Positions 1 to 8,024 of a stretch of DNA of 23,710 bases are shown piece after piece. The DNA is from Fimbriimonadaceae bacterium. GTDB taxonomy: Bacteria; Armatimonadota; Fimbriimonadia; Fimbriimonadales; Fimbriimonadaceae. The notes under the pieces are model-generated. The model made no database searches, was not told the DNA's origin, and worked only from the letters and a program-made list of their open reading frames with translations. Location of the stretch: NCBI GenBank assembly GCA_025451715.1, contig JANWJY010000041.1, positions 1 through 23,710 on the forward strand, given 5' to 3'. Numbering within the stretch: position 1 is the first letter of the stretch; each line of letters opens with the position of its first letter. A program made the translations under genes and the position numbers.

Positions 1-89
1 AGCGAAGTGATCGCGATGCCGATCAGTACGACCGCGACCAGCACCTCGATCAATGTGAATGCGCTCTTATATCCTCTGTTCAAGCTCAC
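1..89 (-). CDS. Type II secretion/type IV pseudopilin, partial (runs off left edge)
   Basis: Only the N-terminus is in the window. The minus strand reads NRGYKSAFTLIEVLVAVVLI followed by GIAITS, a textbook type III prepilin signal: basic leader, cleavage site before F, Glu at mature position 5, then a hydrophobic helix that anchors the pseudopilin in the inner membrane and pseudopilus. It overlaps the end of the preceding pseudopilin gene by about 20 bp and is the fifth gene of the gspEFGH operon, so by gene order it is probably GspI or GspJ. No ATG is available; the start is GTG at 89 or TTG at 83, the latter with AGGT just upstream. The residue before the cleavage site is Ala instead of the usual Gly. 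Family assignment is secure, subtype is not. Confidence 0.75.
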   Translation of the reverse strand, partial: MSLNRGYKSAFTLIEVLVAVVLIGIAITS

Positions 90-591
90 CTGCCTGCCAC
101 TCTTGCTCGCTCGACTCTTCCAACCGGTCTAGTCCCCTTACTGCGGCCCCATCCCTGCCCTCGATATTCACGTGGTATACGTACGAACCGTCCTCGACTT
201 CGACACCCGCGTCGAGCCCGGAGCCGTCCGGATAGAACTGCAGATTCCAGTCAGCCTCCGATGTGAAGGCTCCATCGAGCGTGAACGCCGAGAGAGTGAC
301 GAGGGCGGGCAAAGGAACCGCCTTTTGCTCGCTCGCGGCGAGCGTCTCTAGGTCCAGAGATTCAAAGACGAGCACTCGACGTTCGTCGTCGTACCTCACC
401 TGCACGGTCTGACCGGACTCGATCGCGATCAAGCGTGCGTCAGTGCCGATCCTCAAAAGAGCGCTAGCAAAGTCGCGCGTCGCCTGCCCCGACTGGAGGG
501 CCGCAAAGCGAGGCAATACTGCGACCGCCATCACACCAATCAGTGCGACGACGATCGTGACTTCGACCAGGGTAAAGGCGCGCCTATTCAC
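67..591 (-). CDS. GspH-like minor pseudopilin
   Basis: Protein of 174 aa with a very short leader (MNRRA) followed by FTLVEVTIVVALIGVMAVAV, a prepilin N-methylation signal and transmembrane helix that is cut by a prepilin peptidase. The remaining ~145 residues are a beta-rich globular domain with GspH/FimT-like character (a DGSGLDAGVEVEDG stretch near residues 120-135). Minor pseudopilins sit at the tip of the T2SS pseudopilus and act in the periplasm. The gene overlaps the end of gspG by 8 bp and its own end overlaps the next pseudopilin, so translation is coupled. The residue before the cleavage point is Ala, not Gly. GspH is inferred from order and length; a type IV pilus minor pilin is the alternative. 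Confidence 0.75.
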   Translation of the reverse strand: MNRRAFTLVEVTIVVALIGVMAVAVLPRFAALQSGQATRDFASALLRIGTDARLIAIESGQTVQVRYDDERRVLVFESLDLETLAASEQKAVPLPALVTLSAFTLDGAFTSEADWNLQFYPDGSGLDAGVEVEDGSYVYHVNIEGRDGAAVRGLDRLEESSEQEWQAGELEQRI

Positions 592-1021
592 CAGATTCGA
601 TAATGTCCTGGTTCTCGCCTTCGCCGCCCTCGATGCCGTCCTTTCCTAGCGAGTAGAGGTAATAGCTCTCATCACCACCAGGCCCCGGAAACTCGTAGAC
701 GTACTCTGTACCCCAAGGGTCAGGTGCAATCGGCTTTCGGGGATAGGGGCCCTTCCAGTTCTCCACGTCTGCCGGTGCCTCGTTCAATGCGCTCAGGCCC
801 TCGTCCGAGGTCGGATAGCGGCCGCAGTCGATCCTGAAGGTCTCCAGCATGTTGCTGATCGTGGCCAGGTCCGCCTGTGCCCGGGCGGTCTTCGCGTCGC
901 CCGCACGGCCGATGAGCCTCGGTACGATCATTGCCGCGAGAACGGCAATGATCAAGATGACGACAAGCAGCTCGATGAGCGTGAAGCCACGCCTGGAATT
1001 TCGTCCTCGAATTGTTCTCAT
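584..1021 (-). CDS. gspG: Major pseudopilin GspG
   Basis: Protein of 145 aa. Residues 1-11 are a basic leader ending RRG, then FTLIELLVVILIIAVLAAMI, the cleaved/N-methylated prepilin signal with Glu5. The C-terminal half carries the GspG hallmarks: CGRYPTSDEGLSAL (about 65-80), a PLxPDPWG-like turn (KPIAPDPWGTEYVYEFPG) and the calcium-site tail YSLGKDGIEGGEGENQDI. GspG is the main subunit of the T2SS pseudopilus that drives folded proteins through the outer-membrane secretin. It lies 8 bp after gspF and overlaps the next pseudopilin gene by 8 bp. Length is typical of the family (about 140 aa). Confidence 0.93.
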   Translation of the reverse strand: MRTIRGRNSRRGFTLIELLVVILIIAVLAAMIVPRLIGRAGDAKTARAQADLATISNMLETFRIDCGRYPTSDEGLSALNEAPADVENWKGPYPRKPIAPDPWGTEYVYEFPGPGGDESYYLYSLGKDGIEGGEGENQDIIESGE

Positions 1022-1029
1022 TTATGTTC

Positions 1030-2250
1030 CTACTTGATCAGCTCCTGCGCCCCAAAGATCGGGAGGAGCACGGACAGGACCACGAACGCGACGAACGCGC
1101 CCATGACCAAAACTATGATGGGCTCGACGAGGGTCGTCAGCCGCCGCAAACCTTGTTCAACCTCAAAGTCAAGGCTGTCGGAGACGCGGTTGAGCATCTT
1201 TGGCAGGTCGCCGGTCTCCTCGCCGATCGCGACCATGTGCGTGAGCACGGGAGGAAAGTCGCCTGCGTCACGCATCGCTCCGGCTATCGTCTTGCCTTCC
1301 TTGACCTCTTGACCGACCACCGCGTTGCTCCTGATGAAGACGGAGTTGCCCGCAGCCATCCCGGCGAGGTGCAGCGCGTCAAGAATCGGTACGCCGCCTT
1401 TGACGAGCGTGCCCAGGACGCGCGCGTACCTGGAGACGATCGCCTTTTTCGCGACCTTCCCGATGCCAGGAGCCTTGAGGACGGCCGCGTCGCGCGCTTC
1501 TTTGCCCGCTGGCGTCCCAAGATAGAATTTGAGACCCACGATCAGAATAACGAGCCCGACGAGGATCTCGATCCAGTAGCCAGTTATTACAGCGGTCGTT
1601 GCGAGGAGGATCTTGGTCGAAAGTGGCAGCGTGTCGCCGAGCCCCTCGAACACGACGGTCAGCCGCGGTACCACGAACGCCAAGAGGAAGATCACGACGA
1701 ACACGGCAGTGAAGGTCAGTACCGCAGGATAAATCATCGCGGAGACGATCTGGCTTCGGCGCGCGACTTCGTTCTCCATCAGGTCCGCGAGACGTGTGGC
1801 GGACTCGGAGAACTGTCCGCTCGCCTCGCCTGCGCGCAGCGTCTGCGTGAACATGGGTGGGAAGAACTTCGGAAACTTTTCGAGCGCCTGACTCACCGGG
1901 AGGCCCCTCTTGACGTCCTCGAGCGCTTCTTCCGCGATGTGTGCGAGCTGTGCGCTCTCCGTCTGTTCGGAAAGGATCCGCAGCACGCGGTCGAGCGGGA
2001 GCCCTGCGCCGGAAAGGTCGGCAAGGCGCCTTGTGAAGAGCGCGATGTCGCCCTTGGTCGTGCGGCCCTTGCGCTCCTCGACCTTCGACTCTGACGATCG
2101 GACGCTTCGCCGCGACTCCTCGTTCATCTCGAGGACGTAGCGGCCCTCGGCCGTCACGGCGGCGATCGCTGCGCGCTTGTCGGACGCATCGATGAAGCCG
2201 GTCCTCTTGCGTCCGCTCGGCTCCATCGCCGTGTACGAGAAGGTCGTCAT
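1030..2250 (-). CDS. gspF: Type II secretion inner-membrane platform protein GspF
   Basis: Protein of 406 aa starting MTTFSYTAMEPSGRKRTGFI, the usual GspF/PilC opening. It contains two GspF cytoplasmic helical domains (about 70-190 and 270-390) and three hydrophobic segments, around MIYPAVLTFTAVFVVIFLLA, ITGYWIEILVGLVILIVGL and the C-terminal LVEPIIVLVMGAFVAFVVLS. GspF is the polytopic platform that couples the GspE ATPase to pseudopilus growth. The start chosen (ATG at 2250) overlaps the gspE stop as ATGA, a four-base overlap typical of coupled translation; a GTG/ATG further upstream would lengthen the protein by seven residues without family support. The gene is followed 8 bp later by gspG. 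Confidence 0.93.
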   Translation of the reverse strand: MTTFSYTAMEPSGRKRTGFIDASDKRAAIAAVTAEGRYVLEMNEESRRSVRSSESKVEERKGRTTKGDIALFTRRLADLSGAGLPLDRVLRILSEQTESAQLAHIAEEALEDVKRGLPVSQALEKFPKFFPPMFTQTLRAGEASGQFSESATRLADLMENEVARRSQIVSAMIYPAVLTFTAVFVVIFLLAFVVPRLTVVFEGLGDTLPLSTKILLATTAVITGYWIEILVGLVILIVGLKFYLGTPAGKEARDAAVLKAPGIGKVAKKAIVSRYARVLGTLVKGGVPILDALHLAGMAAGNSVFIRSNAVVGQEVKEGKTIAGAMRDAGDFPPVLTHMVAIGEETGDLPKMLNRVSDSLDFEVEQGLRRLTTLVEPIIVLVMGAFVAFVVLSVLLPIFGAQELIK

Positions 2251-3818
2251 AGGATGTCGTCCCTCTGGCACACCCTGAGGACCTCTTTGGCGGTCGTCGC
2301 GCCCTCGAGCACCGCGAGCCGGCCGTCGCCAAGGAGCGTCCGCATACTTTGGTTCTTGAGTGCGTGCGTTCTGATGTGGCTGGCTGGCTCTCGCTCGACG
2401 GTCATCCTTCGGACTTCGTCGTCGACCGCGAGCAGTTCAAAGACTCCGCGCCTGCCACGGAAACCGGTCCCTCCGCACTTGTCGCAGCCCTCGCCCTTCA
2501 TGAACGGGAAGTCGATGCGATAGTCCTCTGGCTTGAGGCCGAGCGCGATGAGCGCGTCGTCGGTCTCGCGGTGTGGCTTCGAGCACGACTTGCAGTTCAT
2601 TCGGACGAGCCGCTGGGCGAGCACACCGACGATAGAGCTGGCCGCGAGGTACGGCTCGACGCCCATGTCGAGCAGTCTCGTGATCGCAGACGGAGCGTCG
2701 TTCGTGTGCAGGGTGCTGAAGACCAAGTGGCCCGTCAACGCCGCATGGATCGAAATCTCAGCCGTTTCGTGGTCTCGGATTTCACCGACCATGATCACGT
2801 CCGGGTCTTGTCGCACGATGCTGCGCAGGCCGCTCGCGAAGGTAAGGCCGATGTTCGGCCGCACCTGGATCTGGCCAATGCCTGCGACCTGGTACTCGAC
2901 CGGGTCTACAATAGTTAAGATGTTTAGCGCCGGCGAGTAGATCTCTTGCAGCGCCGCGTAGAGCGTCGTCGACTTTCCTGAGCCGGTCGGGCCCGTGACG
3001 AGGAGCTTTCCGTAAGGCACGTGGATGAGCTTTCGGAACTGTTCGAGCATGTCCGCTCGCATGCCGAGCTGTTGCAGCCCGAGCATGGCCGTGCCCTTGT
3101 CGAGAATACGGAGAACTGCGCGCTCACCGAGCACGGTCGGCACGATCGAGACGCGGATGTCGATGGACCTGCCGGCGATCGTGATCTTGATGCGTCCGTC
3201 CTGCGGGAGTCGTCGCTCGGCGATGTTCATCTCGGCGAGGATCTTGATGCGCGAGACGATCGCGGCGTGCATGCGCTTCGGCGGTGTGATCGTGTCGTGC
3301 AGGATGCCGTCCAGACGGAACCGGACCTTGACCTCCCTCTCGTAGGGCTCGATGTGGATGTCGCTGACGCCGTCGCGCACGGCCTGCGCAAAGATCAGGT
3401 TGACCATCTGGATGACGGCGGCCTCGCCGGCCATCCGCTGCAAGTCGGCCAGGTCGGTCTCGTCGCCCGCGTCGATCGTGAGGTCTTCGCCGGGGAGCTC
3501 GGCGATCATGCCTTCGAGGAACCGGTCCTCGATCTTCTGTCGGATCAGGATCGGGTCGGCGAGCGCTGGGCGCACGGGGATGCCGATCAAAACGCCGAGG
3601 TCGTCTACGCTGCGCAGCTTCTCGATGGCGCCGATGAGCACGACCAGCACTTCCCCGTCCTTCCGGAGCGGGAGGACTTGGTTCTGGAGGGCGAAGTCGC
3701 CGGGCACCAGGTCCAGCGCCTCCGGGTCGGGCTTCACGTCGATCAGGTCGACGAACTCAAGTCCTAGGTGACCGTTCATGCCCGCCTTTGCAGCCTGTAG
3801 CTTTAGCTCGTCGATCAT
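2247..3818 (-). CDS. gspE: Type II secretion ATPase GspE (GspE/PilB family)
   Basis: Protein of 523 aa from the ATG at 3818 (a GTG four codons upstream is also possible; no strong ribosome site separates them). An N-terminal GspE_N/MshEN-type domain precedes the ATPase core: Walker A GPTGSGKS (about 276-283), Walker B-like VIMVGEIRD (341-349), His box TGHLVFSTLHTNDA, and the zinc four-cysteine motif C409, C412, C445, C448 that is typical of GspE/PilB. The hexameric ATPase sits on the cytoplasmic face and powers pseudopilus extension. It is the first gene of the minus-strand operon gspE-F-G-H-like-pseudopilin. No secretin or GspC gene is in view. PilB of a type IV pilus is the alternative, but the GspG partner favours secretion. 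Confidence 0.9.
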   Translation of the reverse strand: MIDELKLQAAKAGMNGHLGLEFVDLIDVKPDPEALDLVPGDFALQNQVLPLRKDGEVLVVLIGAIEKLRSVDDLGVLIGIPVRPALADPILIRQKIEDRFLEGMIAELPGEDLTIDAGDETDLADLQRMAGEAAVIQMVNLIFAQAVRDGVSDIHIEPYEREVKVRFRLDGILHDTITPPKRMHAAIVSRIKILAEMNIAERRLPQDGRIKITIAGRSIDIRVSIVPTVLGERAVLRILDKGTAMLGLQQLGMRADMLEQFRKLIHVPYGKLLVTGPTGSGKSTTLYAALQEIYSPALNILTIVDPVEYQVAGIGQIQVRPNIGLTFASGLRSIVRQDPDVIMVGEIRDHETAEISIHAALTGHLVFSTLHTNDAPSAITRLLDMGVEPYLAASSIVGVLAQRLVRMNCKSCSKPHRETDDALIALGLKPEDYRIDFPFMKGEGCDKCGGTGFRGRRGVFELLAVDDEVRRMTVEREPASHIRTHALKNQSMRTLLGDGRLAVLEGATTAKEVLRVCQRDDIL

Positions 3819-3887
3819 CGCAACGCGCACCCATGCATACGCCAGTACAACGTGCGACGGGTTCCATAGTTCATGTCCAGGTTCGAA

Positions 3888-3916
3888 TTGACTCTAAAGA
3901 CCCAAGCAAGTATGTG
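3888..3916 (+). promoter_or_regulatory. Possible sigma70-type promoter for the amidohydrolase operon
   Basis: In the divergent gap between gspE and the first amidohydrolase there is TTGACT (3888-3893), a 17-bp spacer and TATGTG (3911-3916). The -35 box is 5/6 to consensus but the -10 is only 3/6, so this is a weak prediction. It would start a transcript about 65 nt upstream of the ATG at 3990. Confidence 0.3.
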
Positions 3917-3989
3917 GAGCCTCTAACGCCATAGTTAGGGTGAGTCTGTGCCAGAATCCGGCCACATTGCCGCACACCCCGAGGATTCT

Positions 3990-5273
3990 ATGAAAACTTC
4001 TCCACCCTTGGCCCGACTCAGCCTCGCGCTCGTTGCTCTGACGCTGGCAATCTCACCTGCCCTTGCTGACAGCTATGTGCTGAAGAACGTCCGGATCGTC
4101 ACACCCGGGAAGGCGACGGTCGAGGGCGGAATGATCATCGTCTCCGACGACAAGATCGTACACGCCGGCGCTCCGACGTCGTTCGAGGCCGGGTTCACCG
4201 AGATCGACTGCTCCGGGCTCACCGCTTATCCCGGTTTCATCGACGCCTACTCGCGAGCGGGGCTCACGCTGCCGGCGGCACCGACGAACGGCACACCGCC
4301 GAGTGCGGTCGACGGCCCGCTCGCGACGATGTGGCACGAGAACCGAAAGGGGGTGTTCGCCGACCTTGACGTCGCGACATACATCGACGTCAAGGCGCTG
4401 CAGTCGCGTCACAAGCAGGGCGTGACCACCGCGATGCTCGGTTCCGGGCGCGGCGCTTTCTGTGGGCTTACCGTGGTGGCGGCGATGATCGAGGCGGAGA
4501 AACCGGTCGTTTTGGCTCCTCGTGCCTTCCAAGAGATGACGCTCAGCTCGCAGGGCGCGGGCTATCCCGGCAGCGCAATGGCGCGCATCGCCTTCCTCCG
4601 GCAGCTGCTCTTCGACGGCGAGTACTACCTCGCGCACCCGCCGCAGAACGGCGAGGTCGACGCGGTCGTGTCAGCGATCGGCGAGGTGGCAAACGGCCTC
4701 CAGCGCGCGCTCTTTGCCGCCGACTCCGAGCGCGACATCCAGCGGGCGCTCAACATCGCCAACGAGTTCGGGATCAAGATGACCTTGTACGGCACCGGCT
4801 CGGTGCACGAGCACGCCGACGCGCTCAACGAAAAAGGCATCGCCGTGATCGCGCAGGCCGCGTTTGCGCGAGAACCGCGCGTCGAGCAGAACGAGGACCC
4901 GGTGCGCCGGCTCAACGACCCGCCGCTCGAATACCTGCGAGAGCAACACGACATCTGGAAGGACGGATGCCTCGCGGTCGTCAAGCTTCAGAAGGCGGGC
5001 GTCAAGTTCGCCTTCTCCAGCGACGGAGACACCGACATCTTTCTCCAGAACGTGCGCAAGCACATCGATCTCGGGCTGCCGAAGGACGCCGCGCTCCGCG
5101 CTCTGACCATCGACGCCGCTGATATCCTGGGCGTCGGCGACAAGGTCGGAAGCATCGAGGTCGGCAAGCTAGCAAACCTCGTGCTGATGGCCGGCGAGTT
5201 CGATAAGTCCGACTCGAAGATCAAGCACGTGTTCGTCAACGGCAAGAAGTTCGACATCGCGGAGGGCAACTGA
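3990..5273 (+). CDS. Secreted amidohydrolase-like protein lacking the HxH metal site
   Basis: Protein of 427 aa. ATG at 3990 is chosen because it is preceded by GAGGATTCT and starts a clear signal peptide (MKTSPPLARLSLALVALTLA, cleavage likely after ALA near residue 26), so the protein is exported. The amidohydrolase composite beta-sandwich is visible at both ends (DSYVLKNVRIVTPGKATVEG; VGSIEVGKLANLVLMAGEFD). At the place where active enzymes have GFIDxHxH this protein has GFIDAYSRA, so both His ligands are replaced (Tyr87 and Arg89). SSDGDTD near 345 stands where the conserved catalytic Asp is expected. It is followed 2 bp later by a second amidohydrolase gene, so the two are probably made together, perhaps as subunits of one complex. 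Catalysis by this subunit alone is doubtful. Confidence 0.85.
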   Translation: MKTSPPLARLSLALVALTLAISPALADSYVLKNVRIVTPGKATVEGGMIIVSDDKIVHAGAPTSFEAGFTEIDCSGLTAYPGFIDAYSRAGLTLPAAPTNGTPPSAVDGPLATMWHENRKGVFADLDVATYIDVKALQSRHKQGVTTAMLGSGRGAFCGLTVVAAMIEAEKPVVLAPRAFQEMTLSSQGAGYPGSAMARIAFLRQLLFDGEYYLAHPPQNGEVDAVVSAIGEVANGLQRALFAADSERDIQRALNIANEFGIKMTLYGTGSVHEHADALNEKGIAVIAQAAFAREPRVEQNEDPVRRLNDPPLEYLREQHDIWKDGCLAVVKLQKAGVKFAFSSDGDTDIFLQNVRKHIDLGLPKDAALRALTIDAADILGVGDKVGSIEVGKLANLVLMAGEFDKSDSKIKHVFVNGKKFDIAEGN

Positions 5274-5275
5274 AA

Positions 5276-7978
5276 ATGAAGCGACTCTTAACTCTCAGCC
5301 TCGCGGCCCTTGCGGCCGCCATTGTATTTGGCCAGAGCCCAATCGAGCTGGCAAAGGACCGCGCTCCGAAGATCAAGACCAGCGGAAACGTGCTGATCAA
5401 GAACGCAACGGTGCTCACGGTCACGAAGGGCGACCTTCAGGGGACCGACGTGCTCGTGCGCAACGGAAAGATTGCGCAGATTGGGAAGGGGCTAAGTACA
5501 CCCGCTGGCTTTGCTGTCGTCGACGCGACCGGCAAGGTCCTTATGCCTGGCATCGTCGACACCCACTCCCACCGCGGGATCGACGGCACGAACGAAGGCA
5601 GCGACGCGATCGTGGCCGAGGTGCGCATGGGCGACGTGGTCAACCCCACGGCGCGGTCGATCTGGCAGGCGCTAGCGAGCGGCCACACATCGGGCCTGCT
5701 GCTGCACGGCAGCGCGAACCCCGTCGGAGGCGAGAGCGTCGTCGTCAAGTACAAGTTCGAACGGCCGATGAGGGAGCTCGCCGTCCCCGACGCGCCGCGA
5801 ATGATCAAGTTCGCGCTAGGCGAAAACGTCACGCGACTGACGGGCACGAACACGACGCGGTTCCCCGGTTCAAGGATGGGAGTCGAGGCGGCGTACCGCC
5901 GTGCCTTCGAAGAGGCGCGCGAATACAGAAGGTTGCAGAACAGCACCGACGGCAACGACGTGCGCAAGGACCTGCGGCTCGAGACCCTTGCCGACATCCT
6001 CGACGGCAAAGTGTGGGTCCACTGTCACAGTTATCGCGCGGACGAGATGCTCATGATGGTGCGACTCGGCCAGGAATACGGGTTCAAGATCGGCGCGATG
6101 CAGCACTCCCTCGAGGCCTACAAGATCGCGCCTGAAATGGCAAAGGCCGGTGTAGGCGCTGGGATGTTCTCGGATCACTGGGGGTACAAGCTCGAGGCGT
6201 ACGACGCGATCCCGTTCAACGCCGCGATCTGTTGGAAGGCGGGTGTGAACGTCTCGATCAACACCGACGGTCTGAGCGGCACGTCGACGTTGAACATCGA
6301 CGCCGCGAAAACGATGCGCTACGGTGGAGTGCCCGCGAACGAGGCGCTCAAAATGCTCACGATCAACCCTGCGAAGCAGTTGGGGATCGATCACAGGACA
6401 GGGAGCATCGAGGTCGGCAAGGACGCCGACATCGCGATCTGGGACGGCCATCCGCTGAGCGTCTACTCCAAGCCGTGGATGACACTCGTCGAAGGCGAGG
6501 TCTACTTCCAGCGCCGCGACGCGTTCGGGGTTGATTCGAAATCGCTGATCAAGTCGAAGCTCGACGATTACACGTACAAGACCGAGCCGCCGGTGCCCAA
6601 GAAGGCCCGCGCATACGCGATCCGCAATGCGACGCTGCATACGGTCACTAACGGCACGATCGAGAACGCGACGATCGTCGTGCGCGATGGCAAGATCACG
6701 GCCATGGGCAGGAACGCGGCGATCCCGAGCGGGGCAACTGTCATCGACGGCCGCGGCCAGCACGTCTATCCCGGCTTCATTGACTGCGGAACCTCTATCG
6801 GCCTGCAAGAGATCAGCGGAATCGCCGCGATGGGCAGGCCGAACGAGCTGGGAACGATCCAGCCCGACCTCGACGCCGTGACTTCGCTTTTCATCGAGAG
6901 CGCGTTCTTGGGCACTGCCGCGTACAACGGCATGACCATGTCGCTATCGAAGCCGAGCGGGGGCACAGTCTCCGGCCAGGCGGGACTGATCCGTCACTAC
7001 GGGCTTTCGACGGAGGAGCTTGGCTTGAAGCGCAAGGCGGCGCTGGTCGTCAGCTTCCCGACGACGATGTTCTTCCCGGGCCTCGAGCAGCTTCTTGAAC
7101 AAATGTGCTGCGACGCGAGCTCGTGGAGAGAGCTGAACCTCGGCTTTCTCGATGGTGTGCTCCCTCCGCCGAGCGTTTACCATGCACAACTGCACGCCGA
7201 CGACCAGCAAGGTCAAGGGCAGGGGCAGGGCCAGGGCCGCCAAGGCGGTGGACCTGGAGGAGGAGGGGGCGCGAGCCCCGAACAGATCACCGAGCGGATC
7301 AAGGAGCTCGACGACTACTTTGCGAAAGCGCGGGACTACGCCACTTCGACCCCCATGGTCAAGGACCTGCGGATGGAGGCGATGCGCCCGTACGTCATCG
7401 GCGAGAAGCCGGTCGTGATGGCCGCACGCACCGCCGCGACGATTCGCGCCGCGGTCGACTTCGCCAAGCGCAATAAGCTCAAGGTCGTTCTCACTGGTGC
7501 GGCCGAGGCTTGGAAGGAGGCCGCTCTGCTCGCTCGCGAGAACATCCCGGTGGTGTTCACTCCATGGGGCGAGGCGTGCCTGTCTGCCAACGCGCCGACA
7601 TCTCAGTGGGACCCGTACGACACGGGCTACGTCGCACCGTCGATCCTCGCGAAGGCCGGCGTTAAGTTCGGCTTCGAGATGGGCGACGACGCGATGGTGA
7701 TGAACATCCCGTTCCGCGCCGGCATGGCGTGCGCGTACGGGCTCTCGCGCGACGACGCGATCAAGGCGCTGACCCTCTGGCCCGCGCAGATGTACGGCGT
7801 CGCCGACCGCGTCGGGTCACTGGAGGTCGGAAAGGACGCCGAGTTCTTCGTCTGCGAGGGCGACCCGCTGGACACGACCGCGAACATGCGATATCTGTTC
7901 ATCGGCGGACAGCCAGCGCCGGTGGCGAGCCGGTTCACGATGTTTCGCGACAAGTATATGGCTCGGTTGGGCAACTGA
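5276..7978 (+). CDS. Tandem amidohydrolase, one active and one degenerate module (imidazolonepropionase-like)
   Basis: Protein of 900 aa with an N-terminal signal peptide (MKRLLTLSLAALAAAIVFGQ), so periplasmic or secreted. Module 1 (about 30-430) has an intact metal-site pattern: GIVDTHSH (H97, H99), VHCHS (H249/H251), H277 and NTDG (D331). It ends in the usual TGSIEVGKDADIAIWDGHPL. Module 2 (about 440-900) repeats the fold, but its GFIDCGTSI lacks both His of HxH, and it ends VGSLEVGKDAEFFVCEGDPL. A Gln-Gly/Gly low-complexity linker lies at about 643-665. The start is 2 bp after the stop of the upstream gene, with GGAGG inside that gene's end. Such proteins are usually annotated as amidohydrolase family; the substrate (dipeptide, hydantoin or cyclic amide) cannot be read from sequence. 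Confidence 0.9.
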   Translation: MKRLLTLSLAALAAAIVFGQSPIELAKDRAPKIKTSGNVLIKNATVLTVTKGDLQGTDVLVRNGKIAQIGKGLSTPAGFAVVDATGKVLMPGIVDTHSHRGIDGTNEGSDAIVAEVRMGDVVNPTARSIWQALASGHTSGLLLHGSANPVGGESVVVKYKFERPMRELAVPDAPRMIKFALGENVTRLTGTNTTRFPGSRMGVEAAYRRAFEEAREYRRLQNSTDGNDVRKDLRLETLADILDGKVWVHCHSYRADEMLMMVRLGQEYGFKIGAMQHSLEAYKIAPEMAKAGVGAGMFSDHWGYKLEAYDAIPFNAAICWKAGVNVSINTDGLSGTSTLNIDAAKTMRYGGVPANEALKMLTINPAKQLGIDHRTGSIEVGKDADIAIWDGHPLSVYSKPWMTLVEGEVYFQRRDAFGVDSKSLIKSKLDDYTYKTEPPVPKKARAYAIRNATLHTVTNGTIENATIVVRDGKITAMGRNAAIPSGATVIDGRGQHVYPGFIDCGTSIGLQEISGIAAMGRPNELGTIQPDLDAVTSLFIESAFLGTAAYNGMTMSLSKPSGGTVSGQAGLIRHYGLSTEELGLKRKAALVVSFPTTMFFPGLEQLLEQMCCDASSWRELNLGFLDGVLPPPSVYHAQLHADDQQGQGQGQGQGRQGGGPGGGGGASPEQITERIKELDDYFAKARDYATSTPMVKDLRMEAMRPYVIGEKPVVMAARTAATIRAAVDFAKRNKLKVVLTGAAEAWKEAALLARENIPVVFTPWGEACLSANAPTSQWDPYDTGYVAPSILAKAGVKFGFEMGDDAMVMNIPFRAGMACAYGLSRDDAIKALTLWPAQMYGVADRVGSLEVGKDAEFFVCEGDPLDTTANMRYLFIGGQPAPVASRFTMFRDKYMARLGN

Positions 7979-8024
7979 GATGGGGCCTCTCTTAGTAGTG
8001 TAAATGTGCCGCTGGAGGGGGTAT

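Noticed and set aside
1012..2094. Long plus-strand open frame opposite gspF
   Set aside because: It is antisense to a clear GspF gene, rich in Asp, Arg and His as typical of reverse-frame translation of GC-rich genes, with no recognisable domain.
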